Shown: positions 45,676-57,224 of the stretch, in pieces
Position numbering within the stretch: position 1 is the stretch's first letter
Layout: the number at the start of each line of letters is the position of its first letter
Assembly: GCA_963920575.1 (NCBI GenBank)
Contig: OY986964.1
Location: 37,909,987-37,973,986 of the forward strand
Origin: Narthecium ossifragum
Lineage: Eukaryota > Streptophyta > Magnoliopsida > Dioscoreales > Nartheciaceae
Length of the DNA: 64,000 bases
Reading direction: 5' to 3'
Notes under the pieces: generated by a model
Database searches by the model: none
Seen by the model: only the letters and a program-made list of their open reading frames with translations
What the model was told of the DNA's origin: nothing
Translations under genes and position numbers: made by a program

Positions 45676-46082
45676 ACAGGTGCACAAAACTAATAAGACA
45701 TCAGTCTGGATTTACGATACTGATGTCTTACTTGAGCTCATACGAACTTCAGTGAACTGGAATCTTTTTTTCTTTTTCTTTTTTTCTTTTTTTGTGTATT
45801 TGACGAGTTGAGTCCTGGGGCTAAAGAAGAATGGAAACAAAACAACAAGCTACAGCTGCCAAGAAGTACCTGGGATTCCCAATAACAAGAAGCAGAACCA
45901 TGGAATTCTCAACCTTACAGGTATCTGTTTACAGGCCAGAGGTGTACAAAACTAATAAGACATTAGTCTGGATTTACGAGACTGATGTCTTACTTGAGCA
46001 ATAGAAATGGAATCATTAGAACCAATAACAAGAAGCATATAGGAAGAAACACGGAATTCTCAACTTTACAGGTATCTGTATC
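45676..46082. repeat. Duplicated hairpin module downstream of TOC1
   Basis: Two copies of a hairpin: AAGACATCAGT (45695-45705) with ACTGATGTCTT (45719-45729), an exact 11-bp stem and 13-bp loop, and AAGACATTAGTCT (45957-45969) with AGACTGATGTCTT (45979-45991), one mismatch. Flanking text is duplicated too (CACAAAACTAATAAGACAT; CGGAATTCTCAAC/TTTACAGGTATCTG near 45905 and 46050). It lies 285-690 bp past the TOC1 stop and could be part of its 3' UTR or a small foldback element. Confidence 0.7.
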
Positions 46083-46366
46083 TGACACTACATTCTGACG
46101 TCAGCTTCACCCTTTTTGCCGATCCATCTGAAATACCCTAGCACACGCCCTTCAACAGTAGAACCCAAAAGCATACACGGGATGTTTCTGATTGGCAGAA
46201 AGACCATTAGTGTGATTTTGCCTCCAACTTGTCAATTCTGAAACATACTGTTCATGAGAAGATCCAAAATCAAATTCCCTTGATATGTTTCCCATCTTTA
46301 TGCACCTGCGAGTAAGATCTCGTAGACGGGAATCCGTAAAGTTAAACCACCATGACCAACTACTTG

Positions 46367-49300
46367 TCAAAATTCAGAGTCATTGTGTACAGGAGAAGAA
46401 GCAAGTTCTAATTCCCTTGAAATGCTTTCCTCACCTTCATCCTCCTCTGCCTCATAACTCGCAGAAGGAAATCCATTTAGATGAACATCCTGACCATTCA
46501 CCTTCCTCACGAACTGTCCCCGAATCCGTGGCCTTTTCTCAGCAAGACGCTTCCGGTTTATGTACCTAATCTTCTTGTCAAAACATCTGTCCTTCCTTTT
46601 TTGCCTAAATTTAATTAGTGCTGCCTCCCTTCTTCCACTTCGGTCAAATTTTACTTCAGGGGCAGATAAACTTGGCATTGATGGCAAAAGATGTGTTGCT
46701 GGTATATGGCCTGAGTGCAAATTTATACCAACCGGGAAGTAAGGAAATGCTGGCATCATGGGCATATGTAGACATTGAGGAAGAACATTATACTGAGGCT
46801 GGATAGCAGCTGCACCATTTGCTTGCGCATCATTCAAGTTGCCTTGATATAATTGCACAGATGAGCACTTCTGCTCCATCATCCCCTGGAAATAAACGGG
46901 TAAAGGTAAAATTGATGGAACTCCAGACGCATCAATCTGGCCTCGACTTCTAGACTGTAGATGTGTATCAGAGAGAAAAGGGCCACTCATGGGAAATTTT
47001 ACTGGGCTTGGGAAGGTGTTCAGGTCAGGAACTTCATCATCAGCAACAAACAATTTACCCTGGGTATCGCTGTTATTTGCTACTCTGATGCTGTATCTTT
47101 CGGAAGTGCCTCCTGCAAGAACATTCTTTTCACTATGTAATGGACCCGACGGTGCTGTATTTCCAGATACAGGGCAAAACAGGGAAGTGCTCGTCGATGC
47201 ACTTGGTTTGACGTAGGTCAAAAAGGCTGAAGATTCCCCAACCTTTAAACTGGTCTTCTTTGGACGTGAAAAAGACCCTCCTGAGGATGCGGTCAATATA
47301 AATATTTTATCGACAAAAAATTGTGGGGGAGAAGATACTGCAAACAGTTATTGATAAAAGAACTCAATCAAGCAGCAGATGCTGCAGAAGTCAGATGTTA
47401 CCTGCAGGAACACCATCTTCCATTAGATTTGCTGGATTATCTGAGGAATTATGGGGCTCTGTCTCCATAGCAGATGCATTAGACTGCAGAAGGAGAGCAT
47501 GATCATTAATGTGGGTTAATGCGACTATGTGAGCAAAAACAGCATTACAATTCCACATGTGACAATTTATGGGAAAGAGTCATGGAGAAATGGAATGATG
47601 AAGTTTCAGATCACTCTTTGATCATAGAGGCATAGAATGATGGTACTACTGTCTATGGGTCAAGGATAGATTGTCTGGACAATGTGTGTGTGCGACTATA
47701 GCACAATATGTCCAAGGAATCCAAGGAAACAGGATTGTTCTTTCAGCTTCACTTAAAACGTAGAATAGCTCAGCAGCCATGATTGTCAGTAAAAGATCCA
47801 CCCAGACCTGATATTCCCTAGGATTGGATACGCTCGTTTCAAGCTGTGTGGCCATCCTAAGCCTGTCATCAGTGTCGTCTGAGAAAAGAGTCATGCTGTT
47901 TGTGTTGGCATCACTTGGTTCAGATGCCATAAACTCGAAGACATTCCCGAGAATATCTTTCTCTGCCAGCCCAACCTGCCAAGGAAAATGTAAGCTTCTG
48001 ATGACACTAAAGTTTCCAATGAGCATAGTATTTTCATCACAAAACAGAATCATGAATGGCAAGACATTCAAGCTAGGAACAAACCATGCGTCTTCTTTTC
48101 CACACGTGTGTCCACAAGGTAAGTAGCTCATTTGTACGCAATGGCTTTACTAGATAGTCAGCAGCCCCAAGACGCAAGCACTTGACAACAACTGAAACCT
48201 CATCTTGTGTAGACATCACTAAGAAATATAGTGGAAGGGCAAAAAATATGAGTTCCTGAATAGGGATGTGACTCAAGTAAAACACAACTGAGAGTACAAC
48301 CAACTTACTAATTATCGGTATGCGTCTCAATTCCTTATCCCTTGTCAGGTACTTCAACAACTTGAAGCCTTTGGCAATTGGAAGGTCAACCTCAGCAAGG
48401 ATGATGTCAATATCAGGTCCCTGGGCATCAAGCACATTGAGCACCTGCCTTGCAGTCCTCACTGATGTTACTGGAAGATAAAAAGATTTGGTGGTCAAGG
48501 CTTAAGCTTAAGGTCTCCAAGTGCTTTAAGGTTAAGGTCATTGAAAAAGCCCGATCTAAGAGGAAAGCAGTTCTATAAAATTTAATGACATCGTCAGGTT
48601 ATTAAAACTGCAAATTTCGGACCACATATGACATATTCCAGGCTACTTGTCAAATTTCTCTGTACAAAGGCAGAAAACATTCAGAGCCAGTAAAAAAAAG
48701 GTAGAAATCAAGACAGATGGGTACACATAAATGTCTGAATCACTGTACAAAAGGATTCAGAAGAACTGATGCATCATCCTTATTGAGCAGCTAATCATCT
48801 CAGTGCCAACATATGATAACTGGCAGAATGTTTAGGATGCATGAAATTTACCAAGGAAAAAAAAACTGTCATCACCGTGACAGACGCAAGAAGCATAGAC
48901 TTGTCTTCACGAGAACTTTAAGATAAAAGAAAGCGAGCCATCTTCTTATTTCCCCCATTTTAGAGTGGAGAACAGAGACATGTAGAAACAGGAATAATAA
49001 GAAGGCGGGTGAATTCAGAAAGATTAACGACCCAACAATGATGATGAGGATGATTGTGATAAATTTCCCTCTTTTCCTGTAGTATCTGTTCTATCATGTA
49101 CTTCTCACTTAGCAATTTGGAAACATGGTCCCTCCTCCATCATGGTCAACCAAGACGCTTGATTCCCCAATAGCATAGCAGTAGGAAAGGCGAAAAGAGG
49201 GTGAGAACAGTTGGGAAGAAGAACAATACCTTGGTAGGAGCAGTTGCAGAGGAGCTGGAGCACCTCCTGAGAGCTCTCAGCATTGTTGTCGCATAGCAGA

Positions 49301-49383
49301 ATCCTGACCTTGCTCCGATCGAGGAGGAAACGAGGCTTGGTGCCACCTGAGCCTCCTCGGCCCTCCTCACCATCTCCCCCCAT
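46367..49383 (-). CDS. TOC1: Pseudo-response regulator, TIMING OF CAB EXPRESSION 1 (TOC1/PRR1)
   Basis: Core clock protein of the plant evening loop; family members repress CCA1/LHY in the nucleus. Six coding exons, phases closing to 556 aa: 49383-49230, 48470-48309, 48218-48085, 47975-47808, 47483-47402, 47337-46367. A pseudo-receiver domain spans residues about 24-150 ([32 protein letters not shown]). The phosphate-accepting Asp is replaced by Glu in IILAEVDLP, as expected for PRRs and matching TOC1. A variable middle follows. A CCT domain at 469-515 ([17 protein letters not shown], then [15 protein letters not shown]) carries the nuclear and DNA-binding function. The C-terminus after it is acidic, again TOC1-like. 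The start is the ATG giving [11 protein letters not shown] just before the receiver fold. Length is between the rice and Arabidopsis proteins. The frame is intact. Confidence 0.95.
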
Positions 49384-50039
49384 TCAGATATCACCTCCCT
49401 GATCTCCCTTAAGAGTCTAAAATCCAGGCGGCAGATTTCAGTAACAACCACAGCCGTCGCTGCCATCCTTGATGCTCCGGTCTAATCCTTGAGTTCTGTA
49501 CTCTTTCTCTTTCTCATCCATTCCCTTCCTTCCTATGTGAGTTAGACGGTCAAGGTCTGGCGACGGGGGTGACAAACCGACAACGATGCCGGGCAGACGC
49601 CAACATGTGCGTCGGGCAGACAGACGAGTATGCTGGAAGCAGCGTCACAGGGATGTGCTTTCCGGTCAAAATACTTGGTGTGGGTGGGGGGGGGGTATGC
49701 TTCTTCGTCTTCGACTCACCTGTTATTAATCGATCGATCTCCCTCCGGACAGTCGGAGTGCCCTTCTCCCTTCTCCCGACCACTTCTTCCTGCCTTTCTC
49801 CCGCAACGCCGTCGTCGCCGTCGTCGTGTCCTCTTCCAGCGCACAAAGACAGACGGATTAGTAGTCGTCTCCCGCTAACGTGCGCGCAAGGGCTGGTGCA
49901 GGTTAGCTAAAAGGGTTGGGGGTCGCAGAAAAAGTGCACGCACGTCGGTCCAGCTCCAGCTCGTGTGCGATGGAAGCGTCGCCACGTCGCAATAAAAGTA
50001 TCATCTGATCTCGGGTATGGACTATGGCCATTGATTTTA
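49384..50039 (-). promoter_or_regulatory. TOC1: TOC1 5' UTR and proximal promoter
   Basis: CT-rich leader (49495-49535), GC-rich DNA with a GT/GGGG run (49680-49692) and an ATCGATCGAT stretch (49728-49737). I looked on both strands for the evening element AAAATATCT, the known CCA1/LHY site in the Arabidopsis TOC1 promoter, and did not find an exact copy between the ATG and the MITE. The transcription start was not located. Confidence 0.45.
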
Positions 50040-50476
50040 GGGTAAATTATCATTTACTACCCTCAAGTTTAACTAAAATAACGATTAATGTCCTATACTT
50101 TCAATTGTAACAAATAAGGCCTGTACTTCCTAAAACCTTTCAATCCGGGCCAACGCTTGACGTCCGTCGTCCATCCTAACGGCAGCTTGTCACGTGACCG
50201 CACATGACAAGGTTCGGAGGTTGAGATTGAAAGATTTTAGGAAGTACAGGGCCTTATTTGTTACAATTGAACTTAAGGTTTACCCCGATCTCAACCTCCG
50301 AACCTTGTCACGTGACCGCACGTGACAAGCTGCCGTTAAGATGGACGACGGACGTCAAGGGTTGCCCCGGATTGAAAGGTTTTTGGAAGTACAAGGCCTT
50401 ATTTGTTACAATTGAAAGTATAGGACCTTAATCGTTATTTTGGTTAAACTTGAGGGTAGTAAACGGTAATTTACCC
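50040..50476. mobile_element. MULE-type foldback MITE (437 bp) upstream of TOC1
   Basis: Starts GGGTAAATTATC and ends GTAATTTACCC (inverse match), and the inverted arms extend to nearly the whole length (about 200 bp each, with TTTAACTAAAATAACGATTAA at the left and its inverse at the right). The 9-bp direct repeat TTGATTTTA flanks it at 50031-50039 and 50477-50485, the length typical of Mutator-like elements. It has no coding capacity. It can fold into a single long hairpin, the kind of transcript that feeds small-RNA pathways. Confidence 0.9.
50191..50324. promoter_or_regulatory. G-box motifs inside the TOC1-upstream MITE
   Basis: CACGTG occurs at 50191-50196, 50309-50314 and 50319-50324, in GTCACGTGAC or GCACGTGAC contexts. 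The left arm has a fourth, degenerate site (CACATG, 50201-50206). G-boxes are bound by bHLH (PIF) and bZIP (HY5, ABF) factors. Whether they act on TOC1, about 0.8-0.9 kb away, is unknown. Confidence 0.5.
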
Positions 50477-50485
50477 TTGATTTTA

Positions 50486-51540
50486 CTATGGGGATTGGAG
50501 AGCATTCGTCTAGAATTGAAAAATCAGAATCTTTCGATTCAACATTTTAAAAGCCAAACCAAATCCAATCAAATTAATTGGATCGAATTATACGTATAAC
50601 GGTATAATCATTCAACCTATGGAAATAAAATATGATTATTTTATTAAAATTTTGAATTTTTTTATCTTATTTAAAATTTAGAACAAAAGAAATTGATACC
50701 GAATCAAATACAGAATATGAATTGAGCCGAATCAAATGGACAGAAAAAATCGAACTGGATGGATGCACAACTGTCCATGTCAGACTCAACATGGCAGGAG
50801 GTGCTTTATTGTTGATACACGTGATAATTTACAGATGATTTTATCAAAGGCAGCCCAAACAGATTCAACCGACGCTTTAGGTTTTCTTTTTTCTAACAAA
50901 TTGAGCCCAAGGCTAAAACTACAGCACTGTGGCCATACGTTTTCGCACGATTCCTCCAACCATTTGTTGTCACAATAATTCACATGCTGGTGTTGAAATC
51001 ATTTTCTTTTGACCGTAGTTGGACCAAAGAGCTCGACTATTCGCTCACTCTAGTGTATTTTCTTCTAGACCGATGGCAATCAAGAAATGTGCAATGTCAA
51101 TTTCCTTTGGTGGGGGGTGCGAACATATGAGTTGCCATCGCTGTTCCTCTATGGTTCTACCCATTGAAATGGATCAGATTCATATCAAGCCCCCTTTGGT
51201 GATAGACTGATCTGATAACCTGTTTGGCTGGGGGCATCAGTCGTTGTGCATCAGCCGGAACCGCATCGGACTGACGCAACATCAATCATGAATGAGTGTT
51301 TGCTTTGGCTCGTGCATAGTCTACTGCAACATCGCGAGATACAGATTTGACACCAGCTACAACATCATGACACGATGCCAATTCTTCCCAATCATTGCAC
51401 ACCTCGAGTGAGCCGTCAGCGCTTCCTGGTTAAATGCGGATCGAGTTCAATCGGACTCGACAAATTCTGATCTGGCTGGATTGATTTGATGAAGCTCGTG
51501 TTGCATACCCCGGCGGTCCAGCTTATTATTGTCAAAGGAC
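50486..51540. other. Intergenic between TOC1 and RMD5, no gene seen
   Basis: AT-rich at 50500-50750, mixed later. No coding or RNA feature was recognised. It separates two divergently transcribed genes, so it should contain promoter elements for both. Confidence 0.5.
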
Positions 51541-54529
51541 TCCCCAAGCAATCCCGACCCGACCCGACCCTACCCACCATCGTTCTTCCCCTTTGATCCA
51601 AATTCGTTGCCCTAACCCCCAGACTTTCTAAGCTATCCCGATCGAAAGGTGGCCGCCGAACATCGAGTGGCAACATACGGCGGGGATGGCTGGTAGACCG
51701 CGGTAACAGGTATCTTCCCTTCTCTGTCTGTCACGATTTCTCTTATCATCTCTCCGTTTTTCCTACTCGGAGAACTGCCGCCGGCCGCTGCTGAGGCTGC
51801 GTTCTTCGCTGGCTGCTGTTGACTCAGCATCACCGGATGATGGGTGCGGTGGCTGATGTGGCTAGTCATCAGAATCACCGGTTGCATACATATTTTTATA
51901 GGCCGAGGACACCTGCGCTCTTAGAAACCCCCGCCAAATGTTTTGTCGGGCGATAATTAAGGTTGTCCGGCGTCTGGTGATTCTCGGGGCCTTCCGAAGT
52001 GTGAAGCTAGTATCCATTTCTCTCGTCTCTTGGCATTAGCCTTTCTGCATATCTTCTCGGTTTTTCTTTAGGCTGTCGCGCAGCACAACCCCATGTATTG
52101 GCACTTTTATTCACTTTTGCTGTAGTGGTCATCTATTTGCTTTTCTGCGACGACCCATAAGGTTCTTTCTCATTGTCCCCTTCTTTCATTGGTACTAACT
52201 TCCGTAGAATCCTCAGAGTAGTCTTGTTTTGTTCTTATCTCATTATTTGCTTGTTTTAACCATTAGAATTGCTGGTAGGATATCCACTTCATAGAAATAT
52301 GCGAATTTAAGGCTTTAGTAGCTCAAGGAGTTCTCCTTATGGTGAAAGTAAGGGATGATGGCTCTGTCATGGTATTATGGTGCTTGTCATAGGAATGTTG
52401 GGTAGTCAAAGTGGTCGGCCTTTCCTATTTTGGTGGCAAGGGTTTGCCTTTGCCGTCAATCAGTGTGTATTATTGATATTGGTTATTTTTTTGGTTCCTG
52501 GTCAGAATTTACAGATTCTTGAAAGTATAACTCAGGGGTTAGTTGCCTTAAGCAACAAGTAGGTAGTTTTGGATTTACTCATGATGGGTTGTTTTAGACA
52601 TCGCAATCCTGTCATCAATGTTTACATGCTCAGCTTGTCCAACGAGGGAAAACAAATAATCTTAGGAGCTTTATAGCATTTTATTGGTAGAGAGGTCTTG
52701 TGGATCTGAACTTTGAGCCTATTATCATGGCTTCGGGGGCAAATTCATCGGAGCCGTAGACCATGCGTGCACCTGTAGTCTACATAGTAGCAAGCCACCA
52801 TCTTGCGCTATAAGCCGCACCCTCTTCCATCCAAATGTGGTCATCGTATTTGCAATCTGCACCACCTGCAAGGATCGTGCCCATCCACTACGGGCTTCCG
52901 CATAGGTGTCATGCATCTTTTCCCCATTTGATTGGTGGCCTTGGGGATCTGACCCCAAGATCTAGCTTATAGAACGCTTGGGTTCGGATGACAATTTCTT
53001 CCTCGGAAATGAGCAATTATACACTTATGATATAGATAGGACATTTTTTCACTTGAGAATACTCAGCGTAGTCAAATATTATGGTGGTTCCTTGTGGTCC
53101 ACTTGGTGCTAGTATTTTAGTATTTTTTATTTCCTATTTCTGTTGCCCGGTGATACATCATACAGGGAATTCATGTGGGATCATGTGCATCATTGAAGCC
53201 TTTTATTATCCTCTTGTGGAAGGGACACATTTCATTTTTCAAGGCGATAAAGAATTTGGTTTGGTTCATTCTCACAATTTAACTAAACTATTGTGTTTTC
53301 ACCTTGAGGATTAGTAAGGTAATGCCATATATGAGTTATGCTTTTGTGAAATTCTAATTGTTCCCTAGGAAACTCATCAAAGATACCATATGGCCTCAAC
53401 GCAAATACAAGCATGATGTTGTAGCTTCTTTTAATTTCCACCCTTGCAGCTATAGTGGGCCTTTATGCCAATGGAAGAAGATCAACAAAATCATTTTCTA
53501 CTAGAAGCGCATTGAGGAACTAATATATCTTAAATATATAATGCCTGCATTTCTAAACATTATTGTATCACATGAAATTCCCTAAAAACAGGCACGCTGG
53601 AAAGTACTCTGGTCTCCCCCATTTTTCTCCCAATTCCTCCAACTTATAAATTGGTTTGGAGAGAGGAGCTTCCATTATATCCACTCTACTCTGATATTTT
53701 GTCCTATGAATGTTTTTGGCAGGTTTATTTAGTTCTTCTAAAGTGTTTTTTTTTTCTTTCTAAAAACACCTTACAATTCACCAGCAGAGATCTTTTCCAC
53801 CTTTGTCTCATTTTCTATTCGAGAAAAGCTGTAATTTTCTTCAGGTAAAAGTGCAATGAACATGTTTCATACTCATTAGTAAACACAGGGAAGTTGGATG
53901 TAATTAGTGCAACTTTAGGTTTGCTCATTACTATTTGCTTCATTGTGGGAGACTAATCCAATCTTTCCGCTATACAGTTCGGAACATGAGGTGCGAGTTT
54001 TAAGAGGGACCATAAGATAGAACAAAGTGCAAACCTTGTCTTTACTGGAGTGTTGCCGTAAAACTTCTGACTGAAAGTGCTTCTCAATGGGTCCTTGTAA
54101 TAGGGACTGAGAGAAGATTGCGGCAGGTAATACCATGAGTATTTTGGTTGTTTCAAAACTCCACAACATTTTGTATCTCAACTTATGAATTTTTGTAAGT
54201 GGGGCTTTACTTTTACGCAGAAATAATATCACTTTTTTGTTTACTATTTTGGTCCTCATGCTATTGGTTGGGTACTTATGGCATATATAAGCTGGTATGT
54301 TGACAGTTGAGAAGGTACTTTGTTTAGACTTTATGGATCTTTGAGTTCATGCGTGTGAACCGAGTATGGTGTTTATTGGATTGTCATGTCTTCCTCAACC
54401 ATAACTGTTCGAGCGTAATGAATCAGAATGACATTATGTGTGAGTTTTGAGCTATTTGTGCGAAATGATGCATGACATCAATGCTTAACGCAGATTTTGA
54501 ACCTTGCTGGTCTCATCTACACCTAGCTA
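51541..54529 (+). promoter_or_regulatory. RMD5: Probable RMD5 leader exon and long 5' UTR intron
   Basis: GC-rich sequence with CCCGACC repeats (51550-51575) leads to a good donor (GTAACAG then GTATCT; exon end 51709). A matching acceptor (CTTAACGCAG, exon start 54494) lies 36 bp before the RMD5 ATG. This predicts a leader exon from about 51560 to 51709 and an intron of 2784 bp. The intron is T-rich, with small random ORFs and no recognised gene. The model is inferred from the splice signals alone. Confidence 0.45.
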
Positions 54530-55687
54530 ATGGATCTGGGCACTGTAAAAGATGCATTCGACAGGGTCACAAAGAAGCAGAAATTGTCGTGTGCGAAGAG
54601 TCGAGAAGTCATCGACCAGGTTTGTCGGGAGGTCGAGCGGTCAGTGGTGACAATGCAGTCCAGCATTAATGATGCAGGTACCTCTAATCAGAAAATCATT
54701 CTCACAGAGCTTAGGAGTCAGCTTAGTGAGATGGCTTCAAGTAATCAGCTTGAGGAATCTCAAAAGGAGCTGAACATTGCGCTAAGCAAGTATGGAAAGA
54801 TCCTCGAGAAGCATTTTAATCATGACATATCAAAAGCTTATAGGATTGTTGACTCTGACAGCCACACAGTGAACCAGATCATTGCTTGTCACTTGTACAG
54901 GCAAGGCCTTTTTGATCTTGGTGACTGCTTTGTTAGAGAGGCTCATGAGCCAGATGATACTATCATCTTCAGATCTAGGTTCGTTGAGATGTACCAAATA
55001 CTCGATGCAGTGAGGTCTAGAAACCTTGAACCGGCACTGACGTGGGTCACAAAGGAGAGGAAACAGTTGTTGCAGAATGGATCTGGCCTTGAGCTGAAGC
55101 TTCATCGCTGGCAGTTTTTGGAGATACTGCAGAAGGGTAGCAGAAATGAAGCTTTGAAGTATGCCAGATCCTACTTGGCTCCATTTGCATCGGTGCACAA
55201 GGTCGAGATCCAAAAGCTGATGGCCTGCCTCCTGTGGGCTGGTCGGCTTGACCAATGCCCATATGCTGATTTAATGTCAGCAAACCACTGGGAAAAGCTG
55301 GCAGAGGAGCTCATGCAGCAGTTTTGTGCCCTCTTGGGTCAGTCATGCAAGAGCCCTTTGAGTGTCGTTATTGCAGCTGGTGTACAGGGTTTGCCGACCT
55401 TTCTCAAGCTGGTATCTGTGGCAACTAAGAAGCAAGATTGGCAAACTATGAAGCAGCTGCCTTTTCCAATTGACCTCGGGAAGGAGTTTCAGTTCCACTC
55501 ATTCTTTGTGTGCCCTGTGGTGCGAGAGCTGGGAAGCAAGGAAAATCCTCCAATGCTGATGCCTTGTGGTCACGTAGTGTCCAACCAATCCATAGTGAAA
55601 CTATCTAAGAGCAGTACCCGACTCTTCAAATGCCCCTACTGCCCATCTGAGGCCACAGTTGCCCAATGCAAGGAGCTCCACTTTTGA
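54530..55687 (+). CDS. RMD5: Protein RMD5 homolog, RING-type subunit of the CTLH/GID E3 ubiquitin ligase
   Basis: Intronless coding region, 385 aa, the usual length for RMD5/GID2 proteins of plants. The N-terminal helix (MDLGTVKDAFDRVTKKQKL) is conserved. A LisH-like segment lies at about 113-145 (VNQIIACHLYRQGLFDLG) and a CTLH domain at 150-207 (FVEMYQILDAVRSRNLEPAL). A CRA region extends to about 300. A degenerate RING lies at 328-371, with C328, C346, H348, C368 and C371 and the phrase PMLMPCGHVVS; such reduced RINGs are normal in this family and act with the GID9/MAEA partner. In yeast the complex removes gluconeogenic enzymes; plant substrates are mostly unknown. The stop is at 55685-55687. 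Head-to-head with TOC1, tail-to-tail with the ABC1K gene. Confidence 0.94.
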   Translation: MDLGTVKDAFDRVTKKQKLSCAKSREVIDQVCREVERSVVTMQSSINDAGTSNQKIILTELRSQLSEMASSNQLEESQKELNIALSKYGKILEKHFNHDISKAYRIVDSDSHTVNQIIACHLYRQGLFDLGDCFVREAHEPDDTIIFRSRFVEMYQILDAVRSRNLEPALTWVTKERKQLLQNGSGLELKLHRWQFLEILQKGSRNEALKYARSYLAPFASVHKVEIQKLMACLLWAGRLDQCPYADLMSANHWEKLAEELMQQFCALLGQSCKSPLSVVIAAGVQGLPTFLKLVSVATKKQDWQTMKQLPFPIDLGKEFQFHSFFVCPVVRELGSKENPPMLMPCGHVVSNQSIVKLSKSSTRLFKCPYCPSEATVAQCKELHF

Positions 55688-57224
55688 TTAAAGGGTTTGC
55701 TTGGGACATGGAGGCAGTCGCTCTTGCTAGTAACGATTGGAGGTTTCTGGGTCATCTCTCTGTGTCAGAGACTTGTCCTGTTTGGATTTGGTCCAATGAA
55801 TACAAATTGGTTGCTGGGCGATGTCTGTCTGTGTTAGGAAGTCTCAATATTTTGCCGAGATTTTCTATGTCTGATACAAATGGGATAAACAACTGCTATT
55901 GTCAGGTAGATAATATCTTCCTCATCATTTTATGATAGTTGTTGACAATGTATCACTACCACATGACATTATTTCATTTGTTGTATGAGATCTGTAAAGT
56001 ATTATCTTTCATGATCTTCTTTTAAGTTTAATATGCAATTTTGTACTGAAGGTTAATCATTAATATTATTGTAGAAGCAGTCTGACAGCTATTGAAGTTT
56101 TCAGGCCTCGTGGTGTTGGCTGATTACATTCCCCATAAGCTCTGGTAGCTTATCCAATGTTCAGGGCTGGCTATGTCCAATCTCATTCTTTTGAGATTTG
56201 GATTTTTTCCCCTTATAATAACGCAAAGTACGTCAGTGCTCGGTGATGTGAAACTGGGAATTCTAGCATGTAGACTTGCGTCATGGAGGCTGAATATAAT
56301 GCAATTATGCAATCTATGTTTTTTCCTCTTCCTATCAGGACGACACAACAGAAAAGCAATCAAGAATACCATCGTAAACAGCCCATATTTGTCTCGGCAT
56401 CACATATTATCACCGATCTCATGATAATATACTGTTTTTGCGTATGTTACTTATGTCTCTTATTTGTCGAGAAAGTTCACTGATTCATCCATCTTCTGAC
56501 AACATTCTCTCATAGATGTAAATCCAAAACACTTGCACATAGAGACATCAATCAAGACGGTCCCACTTTCGGGGTAAAATATCAGCACAACCTACATAAA
56601 CTGGGCGGCCAACCAAGAGTCATGCTGCTGGCTGCGACAGCTGACCAAAAGTCCATTCAAGCAGCTCCTGGAACACGATCAATGTCTCTCAACTTCCCGA
56701 GCATTAAAATGAGTTCTGTTTTGTACCATCACTTCTCAATCATACCAACAGTTCATATTTGTTTGAATCTCATCTATTACTAATAAAATACTAACTAGGA
56801 TTAAAGATGTAAACTGTTGAATGACATTCAAAGAGAGGGGGCGTTGGTATGAGGTGAACAGACTTACGCACTGCAAGTATCCGATCAAGGTTGAATCTTT
56901 TCTTCACAACAATCAAGAAGGGGCAATTTAGAAGAACATAAGCATTTAGCATCCCAATATAGTTAAACCTGAAACGGAAGCACTTTTCTTTTCTATTTTA
57001 ATTTTATCTCAGAACCACTGTCGCTAGACAGACATCCTTTTTCTTATTTCCAGACGTCCTAAACTGATATTCACATCTATAATCTTAAGAAAGCAGACTC
57101 TCATATCTGAAGATCGGCATAGATGGTACACATGTTTCCATAACATACAATCACCATGCAACTTCGCATTCGTGTCACCAAAATCACCGCATTCGTGTCA
57201 CCAAAATCACCAAAAATTATCACG
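55688..57224. other. Intergenic between convergent RMD5 and ABC1K genes
   Basis: Contains the 3' UTRs of both genes. A 23-bp tandem duplication (GCATTCGTGTCACCAAAATC core) at about 57165-57211 falls in the likely ABC1K 3' UTR. Small ORFs at 56124-56483 show no family match. Nothing else was seen. Confidence 0.5.

Noticed and set aside
52725..52958. 78-codon minus-strand frame in the RMD5 leader intron
   Set aside because: No recognised motif, isolated, and within the span predicted to be an intron.
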